From the NCBI RefSeq assembly GCF_015356855.1, contig NZ_ARXR01000030.1, forward strand, positions 1-33,072: 33,072 nucleotides of DNA. The letters are read 5' to 3'. A program made the position numbers and the translations under genes. The notes beneath the pieces were generated by a model. That model did no database searches and was not told the origin of the DNA. It saw nothing but the letters and a program-made list of their open reading frames with translations. Source of the DNA: Alloalcanivorax venustensis ISO4 (lineage in GTDB: Bacteria; Pseudomonadota; Gammaproteobacteria; Pseudomonadales; Alcanivoracaceae). This document shows, piece after piece, positions 10,896 to 18,182 of the stretch. Each line of letters starts with the position of its first letter. Within the stretch, counting starts at the first letter, position 1.

Positions 10896-11777
10896 TCAAA
10901 GACGGTTCAACGGAATTTTCATGTACTGCACGCCGTTGTCCTCCGGCGGCGGCAAATGTCCGGCGCGCATGTTCACCTGTACCGAAGGCAGAATCAGGCG
11001 TGGCATGCCAAGGGTGGCGTCGCGCTCTTCGCGCATGGCGACGAATTGCGCCTCGCTGATGCCCTCGTGCACATGGATGTTGTGACGGCGCTGCTCGCCG
11101 ATGGTGGTCTGCCAGCAGAACCGGTCACGTCCTTCCGGCAGGTAGTCATGGCAAAGGAATACGCGGGTCTCGTCGGGCAGCGCCAGCAGCTTGCGGATCG
11201 AGCGGTACAGGGTGCGCGCGTCGCCGCCGGGAAAGTCGCAACGGGCGGTGCCGTAGTCGGGCATGAACAGGGTGTCGCCGACAAAGAGGGCGTCGCCGAT
11301 CAGATGGCTCATGCAGGCGGGCGTATGGCCGGGGGTGTGCAGGGCGCTGGCCTGCAATTCGCCGACCTGGTAGCGGTCGCCGTCATGGAACAGGTGATCG
11401 AACTGGCTGCCGTCGCGGGCGAAGTCGGTGCCGGCGTTGAACACCTTGCCGAAGGTGTGCTGGACGGTGCGGATGTGGTCGCCGATGGCGAGCTTGCCGC
11501 CCACCTGCTCCTGCAGCCAGGGGGCGGCGGATAGATGGTCGGCGTGCACATGGGTTTCCAGCAGCCAGTCCACGGTCAGGTTCTGGGCGCGCACGAAGTC
11601 CACCAGCTTTTGCGCGCCGGCGTAGCTGGTGTGCCCGGAGGCGGCGTCATAGTCGAGCACCGAATCCACCAGCGCGCAGCGTCGACTTTGCGGGTCGATA
11701 ACCACATAGCTGACGGTATTGGTGACCGGATCGAAAAAACTCTCTACCTGCGGGATGCCGGCGGCGGACGGGGACAT
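10896..11777 (-). CDS. Metallo-beta-lactamase-fold persulfide dioxygenase-like protein (ETHE1/Blh family)
   Basis: A 293-residue cytosolic metalloprotein predicted to oxidise glutathione persulfide to sulfite, the step after SQR. The metal site is visible as [10 protein letters not shown] (His76, His78, Asp80, His81), [11 protein letters not shown] (His151), FVGDTLF (Asp168) and FLCHDY (His210). [16 protein letters not shown] is the pattern of the Blh/ETHE1 group rather than of glyoxalase II. In some bacteria Blh carries its own DUF442 domain; here that domain is fused to the neighbouring SQR instead. The ATG at 11777 has an excellent AGGAGG Shine-Dalgarno 6 bases upstream. It is the first gene of the operon and has a strong sigma-70 promoter at 11857-11829. 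Confidence 0.9.
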   Translation of the reverse strand: MSPSAAGIPQVESFFDPVTNTVSYVVIDPQSRRCALVDSVLDYDAASGHTSYAGAQKLVDFVRAQNLTVDWLLETHVHADHLSAAPWLQEQVGGKLAIGDHIRTVQHTFGKVFNAGTDFARDGSQFDHLFHDGDRYQVGELQASALHTPGHTPACMSHLIGDALFVGDTLFMPDYGTARCDFPGGDARTLYRSIRKLLALPDETRVFLCHDYLPEGRDRFCWQTTIGEQRRHNIHVHEGISEAQFVAMREERDATLGMPRLILPSVQVNMRAGHLPPPEDNGVQYMKIPLNRL

Positions 11778-11793
11778 GAAACCTCCTGAACGG

Positions 11794-11825
11794 AAAAAAC
11801 AGCCGGGCGTGCGTCGCGCCCGGCT
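11794..11825 (-). terminator. Intrinsic terminator after lnt, overlapping the start of the sulfide-operon transcript
   Basis: On the minus strand, AGCCGGGCG (11825-11817) pairs with CGCCCGGCT (11809-11801) across a 7-base loop, followed by G and six T residues (11799-11794). This is a textbook intrinsic terminator for transcription leaving lnt, whose stop is about 75 bases upstream. The predicted promoter of the next operon lies upstream of it, so its first transcribed base should fall inside the first arm of this hairpin. Confidence 0.8.
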
Positions 11826-11828
11826 TCC

Positions 11829-11857
11829 GTTATAGGTTGGCCAGGAGGTTCTGTCAA
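11829..11857 (-). promoter_or_regulatory. Sigma-70 promoter of the pdo-sqr-sulP operon
   Basis: Minus-strand TTGACA (11857-11852) is separated by exactly 17 bases from TATAAC (11834-11829), a near-consensus sigma-70 promoter. The predicted start is near 11822, giving a leader of about 45 bases before the ATG at 11777. A perfect palindrome, ATAAGCTTAT (11866-11875), lies 8 bases upstream of the -35 box and is a candidate operator. Confidence 0.8.
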
Positions 11858-11865
11858 ATTAGATT

Positions 11866-11875
11866 ATAAGCTTAT
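11866..11875. promoter_or_regulatory. Palindromic candidate operator ATAAGCTTAT
   Basis: A 10-bp perfect palindrome in an AT-rich patch of an otherwise GC-rich region, just upstream of the -35 box of the sulfide operon. Sulfide/persulfide operons are often controlled by ArsR-type repressors (BigR, SqrR) that bind AT-rich dyads. No regulator gene lies nearby, so the assignment is an inference from position and symmetry only. Confidence 0.4.
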
Positions 11876-11900
11876 TCCTAAACGGTATATAACGTCAGCA

Positions 11901-13379
11901 TCAGAATGACTCCAGCAACCCCCGGGCCCGGCGGCCCCGGCCCAGCACCACGAACGCCAGCGCCAGCAGCAGGGTGGGCCAGACGCCGGCCAGCATAAAC
12001 GGGGTCTCGCCCTGGCGCGGCTGGTACTCGCTGACCAGCACGTCGCGCTCGAACTGGGGCAGCCGCTCCACCACCTTACCGTGGTGGTCAACCACCGCGG
12101 TGATGCCGTTATTGGTGCCGCGCAGCAGCCAGCGGCCGGTTTCCAGAGCCCGCAGCCGGGTCATCTGAAAGTGCTGGTGGGGCCCCGCCGAGGTGCCGAA
12201 CCAGGCGTCGTTGCTGATCGTCAGCAGCACGTCGGCGCTGCCGGTGCGGCTCGCCACCAGCTCCGGGTAAAGGATCTCGTAGCAGATGAAGGGCGCGATC
12301 TCATGGCTCAGGGCATACAGATTGGGCTGGCGCGGACTGCCCGGCGTGAAGCTCGACATGGGCAGGTCGAAAAACGGGATCAGCCCGCGAATCAGACCCT
12401 GCAGCGGCACGTACTCGCCGAACGGCACCAGCTTCTGCTTGTGGTAGACGCCGTCCTCGCTGTCCGTGCCCACCACCGCGATGCTGTTGTGGTAGGTGGT
12501 CGGGGTGCGGCTTTCATCGCGCCACGGCAGGCCGCTGATTAGCGCGCCGCCTTTGGCCGCCACCGCTTCGCCCTGGTCGTCCACGAAGTCGTCGATGTCC
12601 TGGTAGAACTCGATCATCGCCGATTCCGGCCACACCACCAGGGTGCCCTCCGGCAGACCCTCGGTAAGGCCGGCGTAGATCTCGCGGGTTTCCTTGCGCA
12701 TGGTGGCCAGCCATTTCAGGTCCTGGGGCACATTGCCCTGCACCAGCGCCACCTGCTGCCGCTCGCCCTCGGCGTGGGTAAAGCTGAACTGGCCGCCCAC
12801 CACCCCGGCCACGATCAGCGCCAGGGACAGCACCAGCGGGCCGGTGCCCCGGCCCCGGCGCAGCACCAGCTCCACCGCCGTGGCGGGCAGGATCACCGCC
12901 GCCAGGGTCATCAGCCAGATGCCCCCCAGCGGCGCCAGCCCGGCCAGCGGCGTGTCGATCAGCGCGTAGCCGCCGTACAGCCAGGGGAAGCCGGTGAGCA
13001 GCCAGCCGCGCAACCAGTCCGCCAGCACCCAGGCGCCGGCGAACATCAGCCCGCCGCCCCTGAACCGGCGGGTCAGCCAGAACGCCGCGCCATAGAACAA
13101 CGCCAGCAGCGCCGCGAAGGCAGCGGTGGCGGGCACCGCCATCCACAGCGGCATATAGCCGTAGTCGGTCATCGACACCTGCAGCCAGGCCACGCCGAAC
13201 CCGAACATGCCCAGGCCATAGACCCAGCCGCCCAGCAGTGCCGCCTTGGCGGACGGGGCGCTGGCCTGCACCCAGTAGGCCAGCGCCACGCTGACCAGCA
13301 ACAACGGCCACAGGCCGTAGGGGGCGAACGCCAGAGGAAACAGCAGGCCGGCGATCAGAGCCAGAAACAGATTGCGCAT
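11901..13379 (-). CDS. lnt: Apolipoprotein N-acyltransferase
   Basis: Lnt adds the third acyl chain to the N-terminal cysteine of lipoproteins in the inner membrane. The protein has about seven hydrophobic segments at the N-terminus (NLFLALIAGLLFPLAFAPYG onward), then a periplasmic nitrilase-fold domain. Its catalytic triad can be seen: Glu in VVWPESAMIEF, Lys in HKQKLVPFGEYVP and Cys in APFICYEILYPEL. A final membrane helix lies near the C-terminus. The frame opens at a GTG at 13391 (496 aa); the ATG at 13379 (MRNLFLALIAG, 492 aa) gives a more usual N-terminus, although neither start has a clear Shine-Dalgarno. It follows corC on the same strand after a 120-bp gap, so it may have its own promoter as well as operon read-through. 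Confidence 0.95.
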   Translation of the reverse strand: MRNLFLALIAGLLFPLAFAPYGLWPLLLVSVALAYWVQASAPSAKAALLGGWVYGLGMFGFGVAWLQVSMTDYGYMPLWMAVPATAAFAALLALFYGAAFWLTRRFRGGGLMFAGAWVLADWLRGWLLTGFPWLYGGYALIDTPLAGLAPLGGIWLMTLAAVILPATAVELVLRRGRGTGPLVLSLALIVAGVVGGQFSFTHAEGERQQVALVQGNVPQDLKWLATMRKETREIYAGLTEGLPEGTLVVWPESAMIEFYQDIDDFVDDQGEAVAAKGGALISGLPWRDESRTPTTYHNSIAVVGTDSEDGVYHKQKLVPFGEYVPLQGLIRGLIPFFDLPMSSFTPGSPRQPNLYALSHEIAPFICYEILYPELVASRTGSADVLLTISNDAWFGTSAGPHQHFQMTRLRALETGRWLLRGTNNGITAVVDHHGKVVERLPQFERDVLVSEYQPRQGETPFMLAGVWPTLLLALAFVVLGRGRRARGLLESF

Positions 13380-13463
13380 AAGCAAGGTCACGATTGCAGA
13401 AAGACAAAAAGAGGCCGGGTAGGCGAAGCCTTGTTATACGCAAGTTGGCGCCGGCAATCCATG

Positions 13464-13488
13464 GCGCGCCGCACCGGGGCCGGCGCGC
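13464..13488. repeat. GC-rich inverted repeat in the corC-lnt gap
   Basis: GCGCGCCG (13464-13471) and CGGCGCGC (13481-13488) are perfect inverted repeats around a 9-base loop, in the 120-bp gap between corC and lnt. There is no T-tract on the minus strand after it, so it is not a standard terminator. A TATAAC that could be a -10 box for lnt lies about 30 bases further toward lnt on the minus strand. Confidence 0.4.
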
Positions 13489-13511
13489 ACGGGAGCGGGC
13501 GGCAGTGTTGG

Positions 13512-14387
13512 TCAGCCGTCGGTGGTGTCGGTGTCGCCGCTGGCGTCCAGCGGCGCCACCCGCAGCAGGCGGATGGTGCGGCCGTCGGCGCTGAGCACGG
13601 TGAAGCGCAGGTTGCCCATGTCCACGGATTCTTCCCGTTGGGGCAGGTGTCCGAAGGCCTGCATCACCAGGCCGCCGATGGTGTCGAATTCATCGTCGCG
13701 GTACTGGGTTTTGAAGTGCTCGTTGAATTCGTCGATGGGGGTGATCGCCTTGACCGTGAAGTCGTCGCCTTCCAGGTCCTTGATCAGGTAGTCGTCGTCA
13801 TCGACGTCGTGTTCGTCCTCGATCTCACCGACGATCTGTTCCAGCACGTCCTCGATGGTCACCAGGCCGGCCACGCCGCCGTATTCGTTGACCACGATGG
13901 CCATGTGATTCTTGGTGATGCGGAATTCGCGCAGCAGCGAATCCAGCCGCTTGGATTCCGGCACCACCATCGCCGAGCGCACGTGGTCCTTGATCACGAA
14001 ACGCTCCATGCGCGCCGGCTCCAGGATCAGCGCCAGCAGGTCCTTGGCGAGCAGGATGCCGATGATTTCGTCCGGGTCGTCGCCGAGCACCGGGAAGCGG
14101 CTGTGGGCGCAGTCGATGATGGTGGGCAAAAAGTCGCGCGGGTCGTCGGAGGCGCGGATGCTGACCATCTGTGAGCGGGGAATCAGAATTTCGCGCACCT
14201 GCATCTCGCTGACGCAGATGGCGCCTTCGATGATGCCCAGGGTGTCGCCGTCAATAATGTCGCTGTCGCGCATGGAGCGCATCAGGTCCAGCAGTTCGTC
14301 CCGGGACCCGGGGGTGGAGGTGAAGAACTGGCCGACGCGCTCCAACCAACTTCGGCTGGTGCCATTATCGGAATAGTCGTCCGACAT
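13512..14387 (-). CDS. corC: CorC/HlyC family CBS-domain protein (magnesium/cobalt efflux-associated)
   Basis: A 291-residue cytosolic protein of the CorC/YbeX family. After a short N-terminal region, residues ~60-190 form a CBS pair (SEMQVREILIPRSQMVSIRA, then HSRFPVLGDDPDEIIGILLA and FRITKNHMAIVVNEYGGVAG). Residues ~205-285 form the C-terminal CorC_HlyC transporter-associated domain (FDTIGGLVMQAFGHLPQR). The family has been linked to magnesium/cobalt resistance and, in E. coli, to ribosome-related functions alongside YbeY and YbeZ; its biochemical role is unsettled. The start codon overlaps the ybeY stop by one base (TAATG), showing translational coupling in the ybeZ-ybeY-corC operon. Confidence 0.93.
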   Translation of the reverse strand: MSDDYSDNGTSRSWLERVGQFFTSTPGSRDELLDLMRSMRDSDIIDGDTLGIIEGAICVSEMQVREILIPRSQMVSIRASDDPRDFLPTIIDCAHSRFPVLGDDPDEIIGILLAKDLLALILEPARMERFVIKDHVRSAMVVPESKRLDSLLREFRITKNHMAIVVNEYGGVAGLVTIEDVLEQIVGEIEDEHDVDDDDYLIKDLEGDDFTVKAITPIDEFNEHFKTQYRDDEFDTIGGLVMQAFGHLPQREESVDMGNLRFTVLSADGRTIRLLRVAPLDASGDTDTTDG

Positions 14388-14893
14388 TAGAGATGCAACT
14401 CCTTGCTTGAATGGGAAACGGTGTAGGGGTCGGGATAACCCTGCTCGGCCAGGGCACGGATTTCCAGGGCTTCCATCACGTCCGCGTCGTCATCGTCGAT
14501 GTGATCGAAGCCGAGCAGGTGCAGTACGCCGTGGGTGACCATGTGCGCCCAGTGGGCGTCCAGGGGTTTGTGCTGCTCGGCGGCTTCGCGGCGCACCACC
14601 GGGGCACTGATGACGATATCGCCGAGCAGCGGCGCGAAGGCGTCCTCGGGCAGACCCTCCGGCATTTCGAACGGGAAGGACAGCACATTGGTGGGCTTGT
14701 CCTTGCCCCGGTATTCCCGGTTCAGGGTCTGGATTTCCGCGTCGTCGACCACCCGCAGGGTGATGTCGCCGACCACGCCGCCGGCCACCGCCACGGCTTT
14801 CACGGCCCAGGCGCGTAAGTCGGCTTCGTCGGGGGCGTCCGGGGCGTCACTGGCCCACTGGACTTCAACGTTGGGGGTCGGTATCCCGCTCAT
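14387..14893 (-). CDS. ybeY: Endoribonuclease YbeY
   Basis: A metal-dependent endoribonuclease involved in 16S rRNA 3'-end maturation and ribosome quality control. The 168-residue protein shows the zinc motif [15 protein letters not shown] (metal-binding His121, His125 and His131) and the upstream family motif [13 protein letters not shown] followed by LGDIVIS. It is slightly longer than E. coli YbeY (155 aa), the extra length being at the N-terminus. The ATG at 14893 overlaps the 3' end of ybeZ by 29 bases; a later start is possible but no better one was seen. It ends in a TAATG overlap with corC. Confidence 0.95.
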   Translation of the reverse strand: MSGIPTPNVEVQWASDAPDAPDEADLRAWAVKAVAVAGGVVGDITLRVVDDAEIQTLNREYRGKDKPTNVLSFPFEMPEGLPEDAFAPLLGDIVISAPVVRREAAEQHKPLDAHWAHMVTHGVLHLLGFDHIDDDDADVMEALEIRALAEQGYPDPYTVSHSSKELHL

Positions 14894-15854
14894 GACGGTC
14901 GTAGGCCTCTACTATGCGTTGCACCAGCGGGTGGCGGACCACGTCGCGGCTGTCGAAACGGGTGACGCCGATTTCCTGTTCGCCGGCGAGCACCTCCAGG
15001 GCATTGACCAGCCCGGACTTCTGATGGCGCGGCAGATCCACCTGGGTGACGTCGCCGGTGATCACCGCCTTGGAGCCGAAGCCGATGCGGGTCAGGAACA
15101 TTTTCATCTGTTCCGGGGTGGTGTTCTGCGCCTCGTCGAGGATCACGAAACTGTTGTTGAGCGTGCGCCCGCGCATGTAGGCCAGGGGCGCCACTTCGAT
15201 CACCAGCCGGTCCATCAGCTTGGCCACTTTCTCGAAGCCGAGCATTTCATAGAGGGCGTCGTAGAGCGGCCGCAGATAGGGGTCGATCTTTTCCGCCAGG
15301 TCGCCGGGCAGGAAACCCAGCTTCTCGCCGGCCTCCACCGCCGGGCGCACCAGCAGAATGCGCTGCACCTCGGACTTCTCCAGGGCGTCCACCGCGCAGG
15401 CCACCGCCAGCCAGGTTTTGCCGGTGCCCGCCGGGCCGATGCCGAAATTGATGTCGAAGCGGCGGATCGTTTTCACGTACTCGCGCTGGTGACCGCCGCG
15501 CGGCTTGATGCGCACGCGCTTGGTGCGGATCACCACGTCGTCGCTGGGGAACGCCACCGTGTTGTCGACTTTCTCGGACAGCTCCGACTGCTGCAGATGC
15601 AGGTGCACCATTTCCGGGGTCAGGTCCTCGGTGTCGGCGGTCTGGGCGTAGAGGTCGTTGAGCACCGTGGAGGCGGCCTGCACCGCCCGCGAGTCGCCGG
15701 ACAGATGAAACAGGTTGCCGCGGTTGCGGATGTCCACCTGCAGGCGGTCGGCGATCTGCTTGATATGCTCGTCGAGACGGCCGCACAGGCTGGCCAGACG
15801 GCGGGAGTCGTAGGGTTCAAGACTGACTTGCTGGGAAGCGGCTGGTGTGTCCAA
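14865..15854 (-). CDS. ybeZ: PhoH-like ATPase YbeZ
   Basis: A 329-residue PhoH-family P-loop ATPase that works with YbeY in RNA processing. After an N-terminal nucleic-acid-binding-like region, the Walker A motif GPAGTGKT is at residues 140-147 and Walker B VILDEAQN at about 237-244, followed by [13 protein letters not shown] and the sensor-like [13 protein letters not shown]. The start is a TTG at 15854 ([20 protein letters not shown], read as Met); it fits the family N-terminus (…LEP.D..RL..LCG..D..I) but has no convincing Shine-Dalgarno. In many relatives miaB lies immediately upstream; here a sulfate importer and other genes separate the two. A possible promoter (TTGCCC-18-TAGAGT) lies in the 144-bp gap after cysA. 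Confidence 0.94.
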   Translation of the reverse strand: MDTPAASQQVSLEPYDSRRLASLCGRLDEHIKQIADRLQVDIRNRGNLFHLSGDSRAVQAASTVLNDLYAQTADTEDLTPEMVHLHLQQSELSEKVDNTVAFPSDDVVIRTKRVRIKPRGGHQREYVKTIRRFDINFGIGPAGTGKTWLAVACAVDALEKSEVQRILLVRPAVEAGEKLGFLPGDLAEKIDPYLRPLYDALYEMLGFEKVAKLMDRLVIEVAPLAYMRGRTLNNSFVILDEAQNTTPEQMKMFLTRIGFGSKAVITGDVTQVDLPRHQKSGLVNALEVLAGEQEIGVTRFDSRDVVRHPLVQRIVEAYDRHERDTDPQR

Positions 15855-15998
15855 GTTGGGAGAGATGGCCCCTGGGGCAGTTGGCGATGAATTCAGAATA
15901 CTCTCAAGGGCCCCGCTGGGGAACCCTCTCAGCCGGCACTCTAGCCCGGCCCCCGGCGTCGGGGCAAGCGCCGTGGCCCGGTTGTCGGACAGCGCCGC

Positions 15999-17093
15999 TC
16001 AGGCGGGCGCCACGCGCGGGCCCAGATCGCCGTCGCAGGTCACCGTCTGCAGGCTGCGCGGCAGCAGGTAAAGGGTGTCGTCGCGGCCCGGCGCCAGGGC
16101 CGCCCAGGTGTCCCGGTCCAGCTCCACTTCCAGCACGCCGGCGCCCCAGCCGCGCGGCTCCAGCTCCAGGGTGACGGTGCCGCCGAACACGCTGCGCGCC
16201 GCCAGTTTCACCGGCAGGTGGGCGTGCTCGACCGGGGCCTTGGCCAGGGTCGCCTCGTGGGGGCGCAGGTACAGGGTCAGGGCGCCGTCCGGGCAAGCGC
16301 CGTGGGTGTCCAGGCGCAGGCGCGCCTCGCCGGACTGCCAGACGGCGCCGTCGTAGAGGCCCTCCAGGGCGTTGATATGGCCCAGGAAGTCGAACACGAA
16401 GCGGCTGGCCGGCTGTTCGTAGACGGTCAGCGGGCTGCCGATCTGCTCGATATGCCCCTGGCTCATCACCACCACCTGGTCGGACACTTCCATGGCCTCT
16501 TCCTGGTCGTGGGTGACGAAGATGCTGGTTACCGAAATCTGCTCATGCAGGTGGCGCAGCCAGCGGCGCAGCTCCTTGCGCACCTTGGCGTCCAGGGCGC
16601 CGAAGGGCTCGTCGAGCAGCAGCACCTCCGGTTCCAGGGCCAGGGCGCGGGCCAGCGCCACGCGCTGCTTCTGGCCGCCGGACAGCTGCGCCGGGTAGCG
16701 CCCGGCCATGGTGTCCATCTGCACCAGTTCCAGCAGCTCACGGACCCGGGCGCGCACCGCGTCGCGGCCGGGGCGCTCACCGCGCGGCAGCATGCGCAGC
16801 CCGAAGGCGACGTTGTCGGCCACGGTCAGGTGGCGGAACAGCGCGTACTGCTGGAATACGAAGCCCACTTTGCGGCGGCGCACGTCCAGGGTGGTGACGT
16901 CGCGCTCGTTGAACAGCACCCGGCCCCGGTCCGGTTTTTCCAGGCCGGCGATGATGCGCAACAGGGTGGTCTTGCCGGAGCCGGACGGGCCCAGCAGACC
17001 CACCAGCTCGCCCTGGGGCACGTTCAGGGAAATGTCATCCAGTGCGGCGAAGCCGCCGAACGTCTTGCGGATGCCGTCAACGCGGATGCTCAT
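15999..17093 (-). CDS. cysA: Sulfate/thiosulfate ABC transporter ATP-binding protein CysA
   Basis: The ATPase that powers sulfate and thiosulfate import through CysT-CysW. The 364-residue protein shows Walker [17 protein letters not shown]-loop [12 protein letters not shown] signature [15 protein letters not shown], Walker [12 protein letters not shown] and H-loop [10 protein letters not shown]. The C-terminal third is a TOBE-like regulatory domain ([14 protein letters not shown]). The ATG at 17093 overlaps the cysW TGA (ATGA), so translation is coupled; the open frame extends to 17138 inside cysW but the later start fits the family ([13 protein letters not shown]). cysA is the last gene of the split sulfate operon and is followed by the 144-bp gap before ybeZ. 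Confidence 0.96.
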   Translation of the reverse strand: MSIRVDGIRKTFGGFAALDDISLNVPQGELVGLLGPSGSGKTTLLRIIAGLEKPDRGRVLFNERDVTTLDVRRRKVGFVFQQYALFRHLTVADNVAFGLRMLPRGERPGRDAVRARVRELLELVQMDTMAGRYPAQLSGGQKQRVALARALALEPEVLLLDEPFGALDAKVRKELRRWLRHLHEQISVTSIFVTHDQEEAMEVSDQVVVMSQGHIEQIGSPLTVYEQPASRFVFDFLGHINALEGLYDGAVWQSGEARLRLDTHGACPDGALTLYLRPHEATLAKAPVEHAHLPVKLAARSVFGGTVTLELEPRGWGAGVLEVELDRDTWAALAPGRDDTLYLLPRSLQTVTCDGDLGPRVAPA

Positions 17094-17938
17094 GTCAGGG
17101 TCTCCTCGGCGGCGTTCAGTTTGCTGCTCTGGCGCCATTCCAGCACGGTTTTCAGAAGCAGGGTGACCAGCGCCATGGCCCCCAGCAGGCCGGCGGCGGT
17201 GAAGGCGCCCACGGTGTTGTAGTCCTCGTTGAGCATCTGGATCAGCAGCGGCAGGGTCAGCGTCTCGCCGCGGATCAGGCCGGACACCACGCTCACCGCG
17301 CCGAATTCACCCACCGCCCGGGCGTTGGTGAGCACCACGCCGTACAGCAGCGCCCAGCGGATTCTCGGCAGTGTCACGTACCAGAACGCCTGCCAGCCGG
17401 AGGCGCCCAGCAGGATCGCCGCTTCCTCTTCCTCGGTGCCCTGGGACTGCATCAGCGGAATCAGCACCCGGGCCACGTAGGGGCAGGTCACGAACACGGT
17501 GACCATCACCATGCCCGGCAGCGCGAACATCAACTGCACGTCGAAACGGTCGTCCAGCCACTGCCCGACCAGGCCCTGGCCCCCGTACACCACCAGATAG
17601 CACAGGCCGGCGACCACCGGCGACATGGCGAACGGAATGTCGATCAGGGTGCTGAGCAGCTTGCGGCCGCGGAACTCGTAGCGGGTCACGCACCAGGCCA
17701 GCAGCACGCCGAACACCAGATTCACCGGCACCGTGATCAGCGCCACGATCACGGTGAGCTGGATGGCGCCGATCATGTCGTCGCTGGTCAGGTTGTCCAC
17801 CACCATGCCGGCGCCCTGGGCGAAGGCCTCGGCGAAGATCACCACCAGCGGCAACACCAGCAACACCACCACGGCGGCGAACGCGGCGGCGACCAGCGTC
17901 CATTGGTGCCATTTGTGGGGCCGGTTTGCGGAGGACAT
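17090..17938 (-). CDS. cysW: Sulfate ABC transporter permease CysW
   Basis: Inner-membrane permease subunit for sulfate import. The 282-residue protein has about six membrane helices (first at [20 protein letters not shown]) and the cytoplasmic EAA loop that docks CysA ([20 protein letters not shown], then [12 protein letters not shown]). [18 protein letters not shown] is characteristic of CysW. The start at 17938 has AAGGAG 10 bases upstream; the frame reaches 18064 but that extension covers the promoter region. Unusually, cysW is not directly after cysT: a 4-kb plus-strand block lies between them, so cysWA must have its own promoter. A TATAGAAT -10-like box lies about 40 bases upstream. Confidence 0.95.
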   Translation of the reverse strand: MSSANRPHKWHQWTLVAAAFAAVVVLLVLPLVVIFAEAFAQGAGMVVDNLTSDDMIGAIQLTVIVALITVPVNLVFGVLLAWCVTRYEFRGRKLLSTLIDIPFAMSPVVAGLCYLVVYGGQGLVGQWLDDRFDVQLMFALPGMVMVTVFVTCPYVARVLIPLMQSQGTEEEEAAILLGASGWQAFWYVTLPRIRWALLYGVVLTNARAVGEFGAVSVVSGLIRGETLTLPLLIQMLNEDYNTVGAFTAAGLLGAMALVTLLLKTVLEWRQSSKLNAAEETLT

Positions 17939-17989
17939 GGGTGGCGGGCTCCTTACGGTGTTTGTGGGAGGTGATGATTCTATATTCCG

Positions 17990-18036
17990 TAACGGCAAAA
18001 TAAAGCGCTCATTTATATCCTTTCGCCATGCCGTTA
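17990..18036. promoter_or_regulatory. Inverted repeat TAACGGCA / TGCCGTTA in the divergent cysW - lipoprotein gap
   Basis: TAACGGCA (17990-17997) and TGCCGTTA (18029-18036) form a perfect 8-bp inverted pair about 31 bases apart. They are in an AT-rich stretch of the 244-bp gap between the divergent cysW and beta-propeller lipoprotein genes. A nested CCGTAACGG palindrome occurs at 17988-17996. The minus-strand TATAGAAT just beside it would be a -10 box for cysW. Plausibly an operator for either promoter; the regulator is unknown, with CysB one candidate by context only. Confidence 0.4.
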
Positions 18037-18182
18037 GATCGCGGGACTCTCCCGGCGCGTACAAATCGTTACGTTTCGCTACATCCGGGCCGTCCCGGGG
18101 CGGGTATCCCCTTACGGGATCTCGATTCCCGGTTCGGGCGACCTCCGGCCGCCCCCTTCATGATGAAGCAAGGAGAGAGAGC

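Noticed and set aside
18037-18182. ECF-type promoter shared by the lipoprotein and sigma genes
   Set aside because: I looked for a GGAAC- or TGTAAC-like -35 box with a matching -10 in both upstream regions and found no common pair convincing enough to report.
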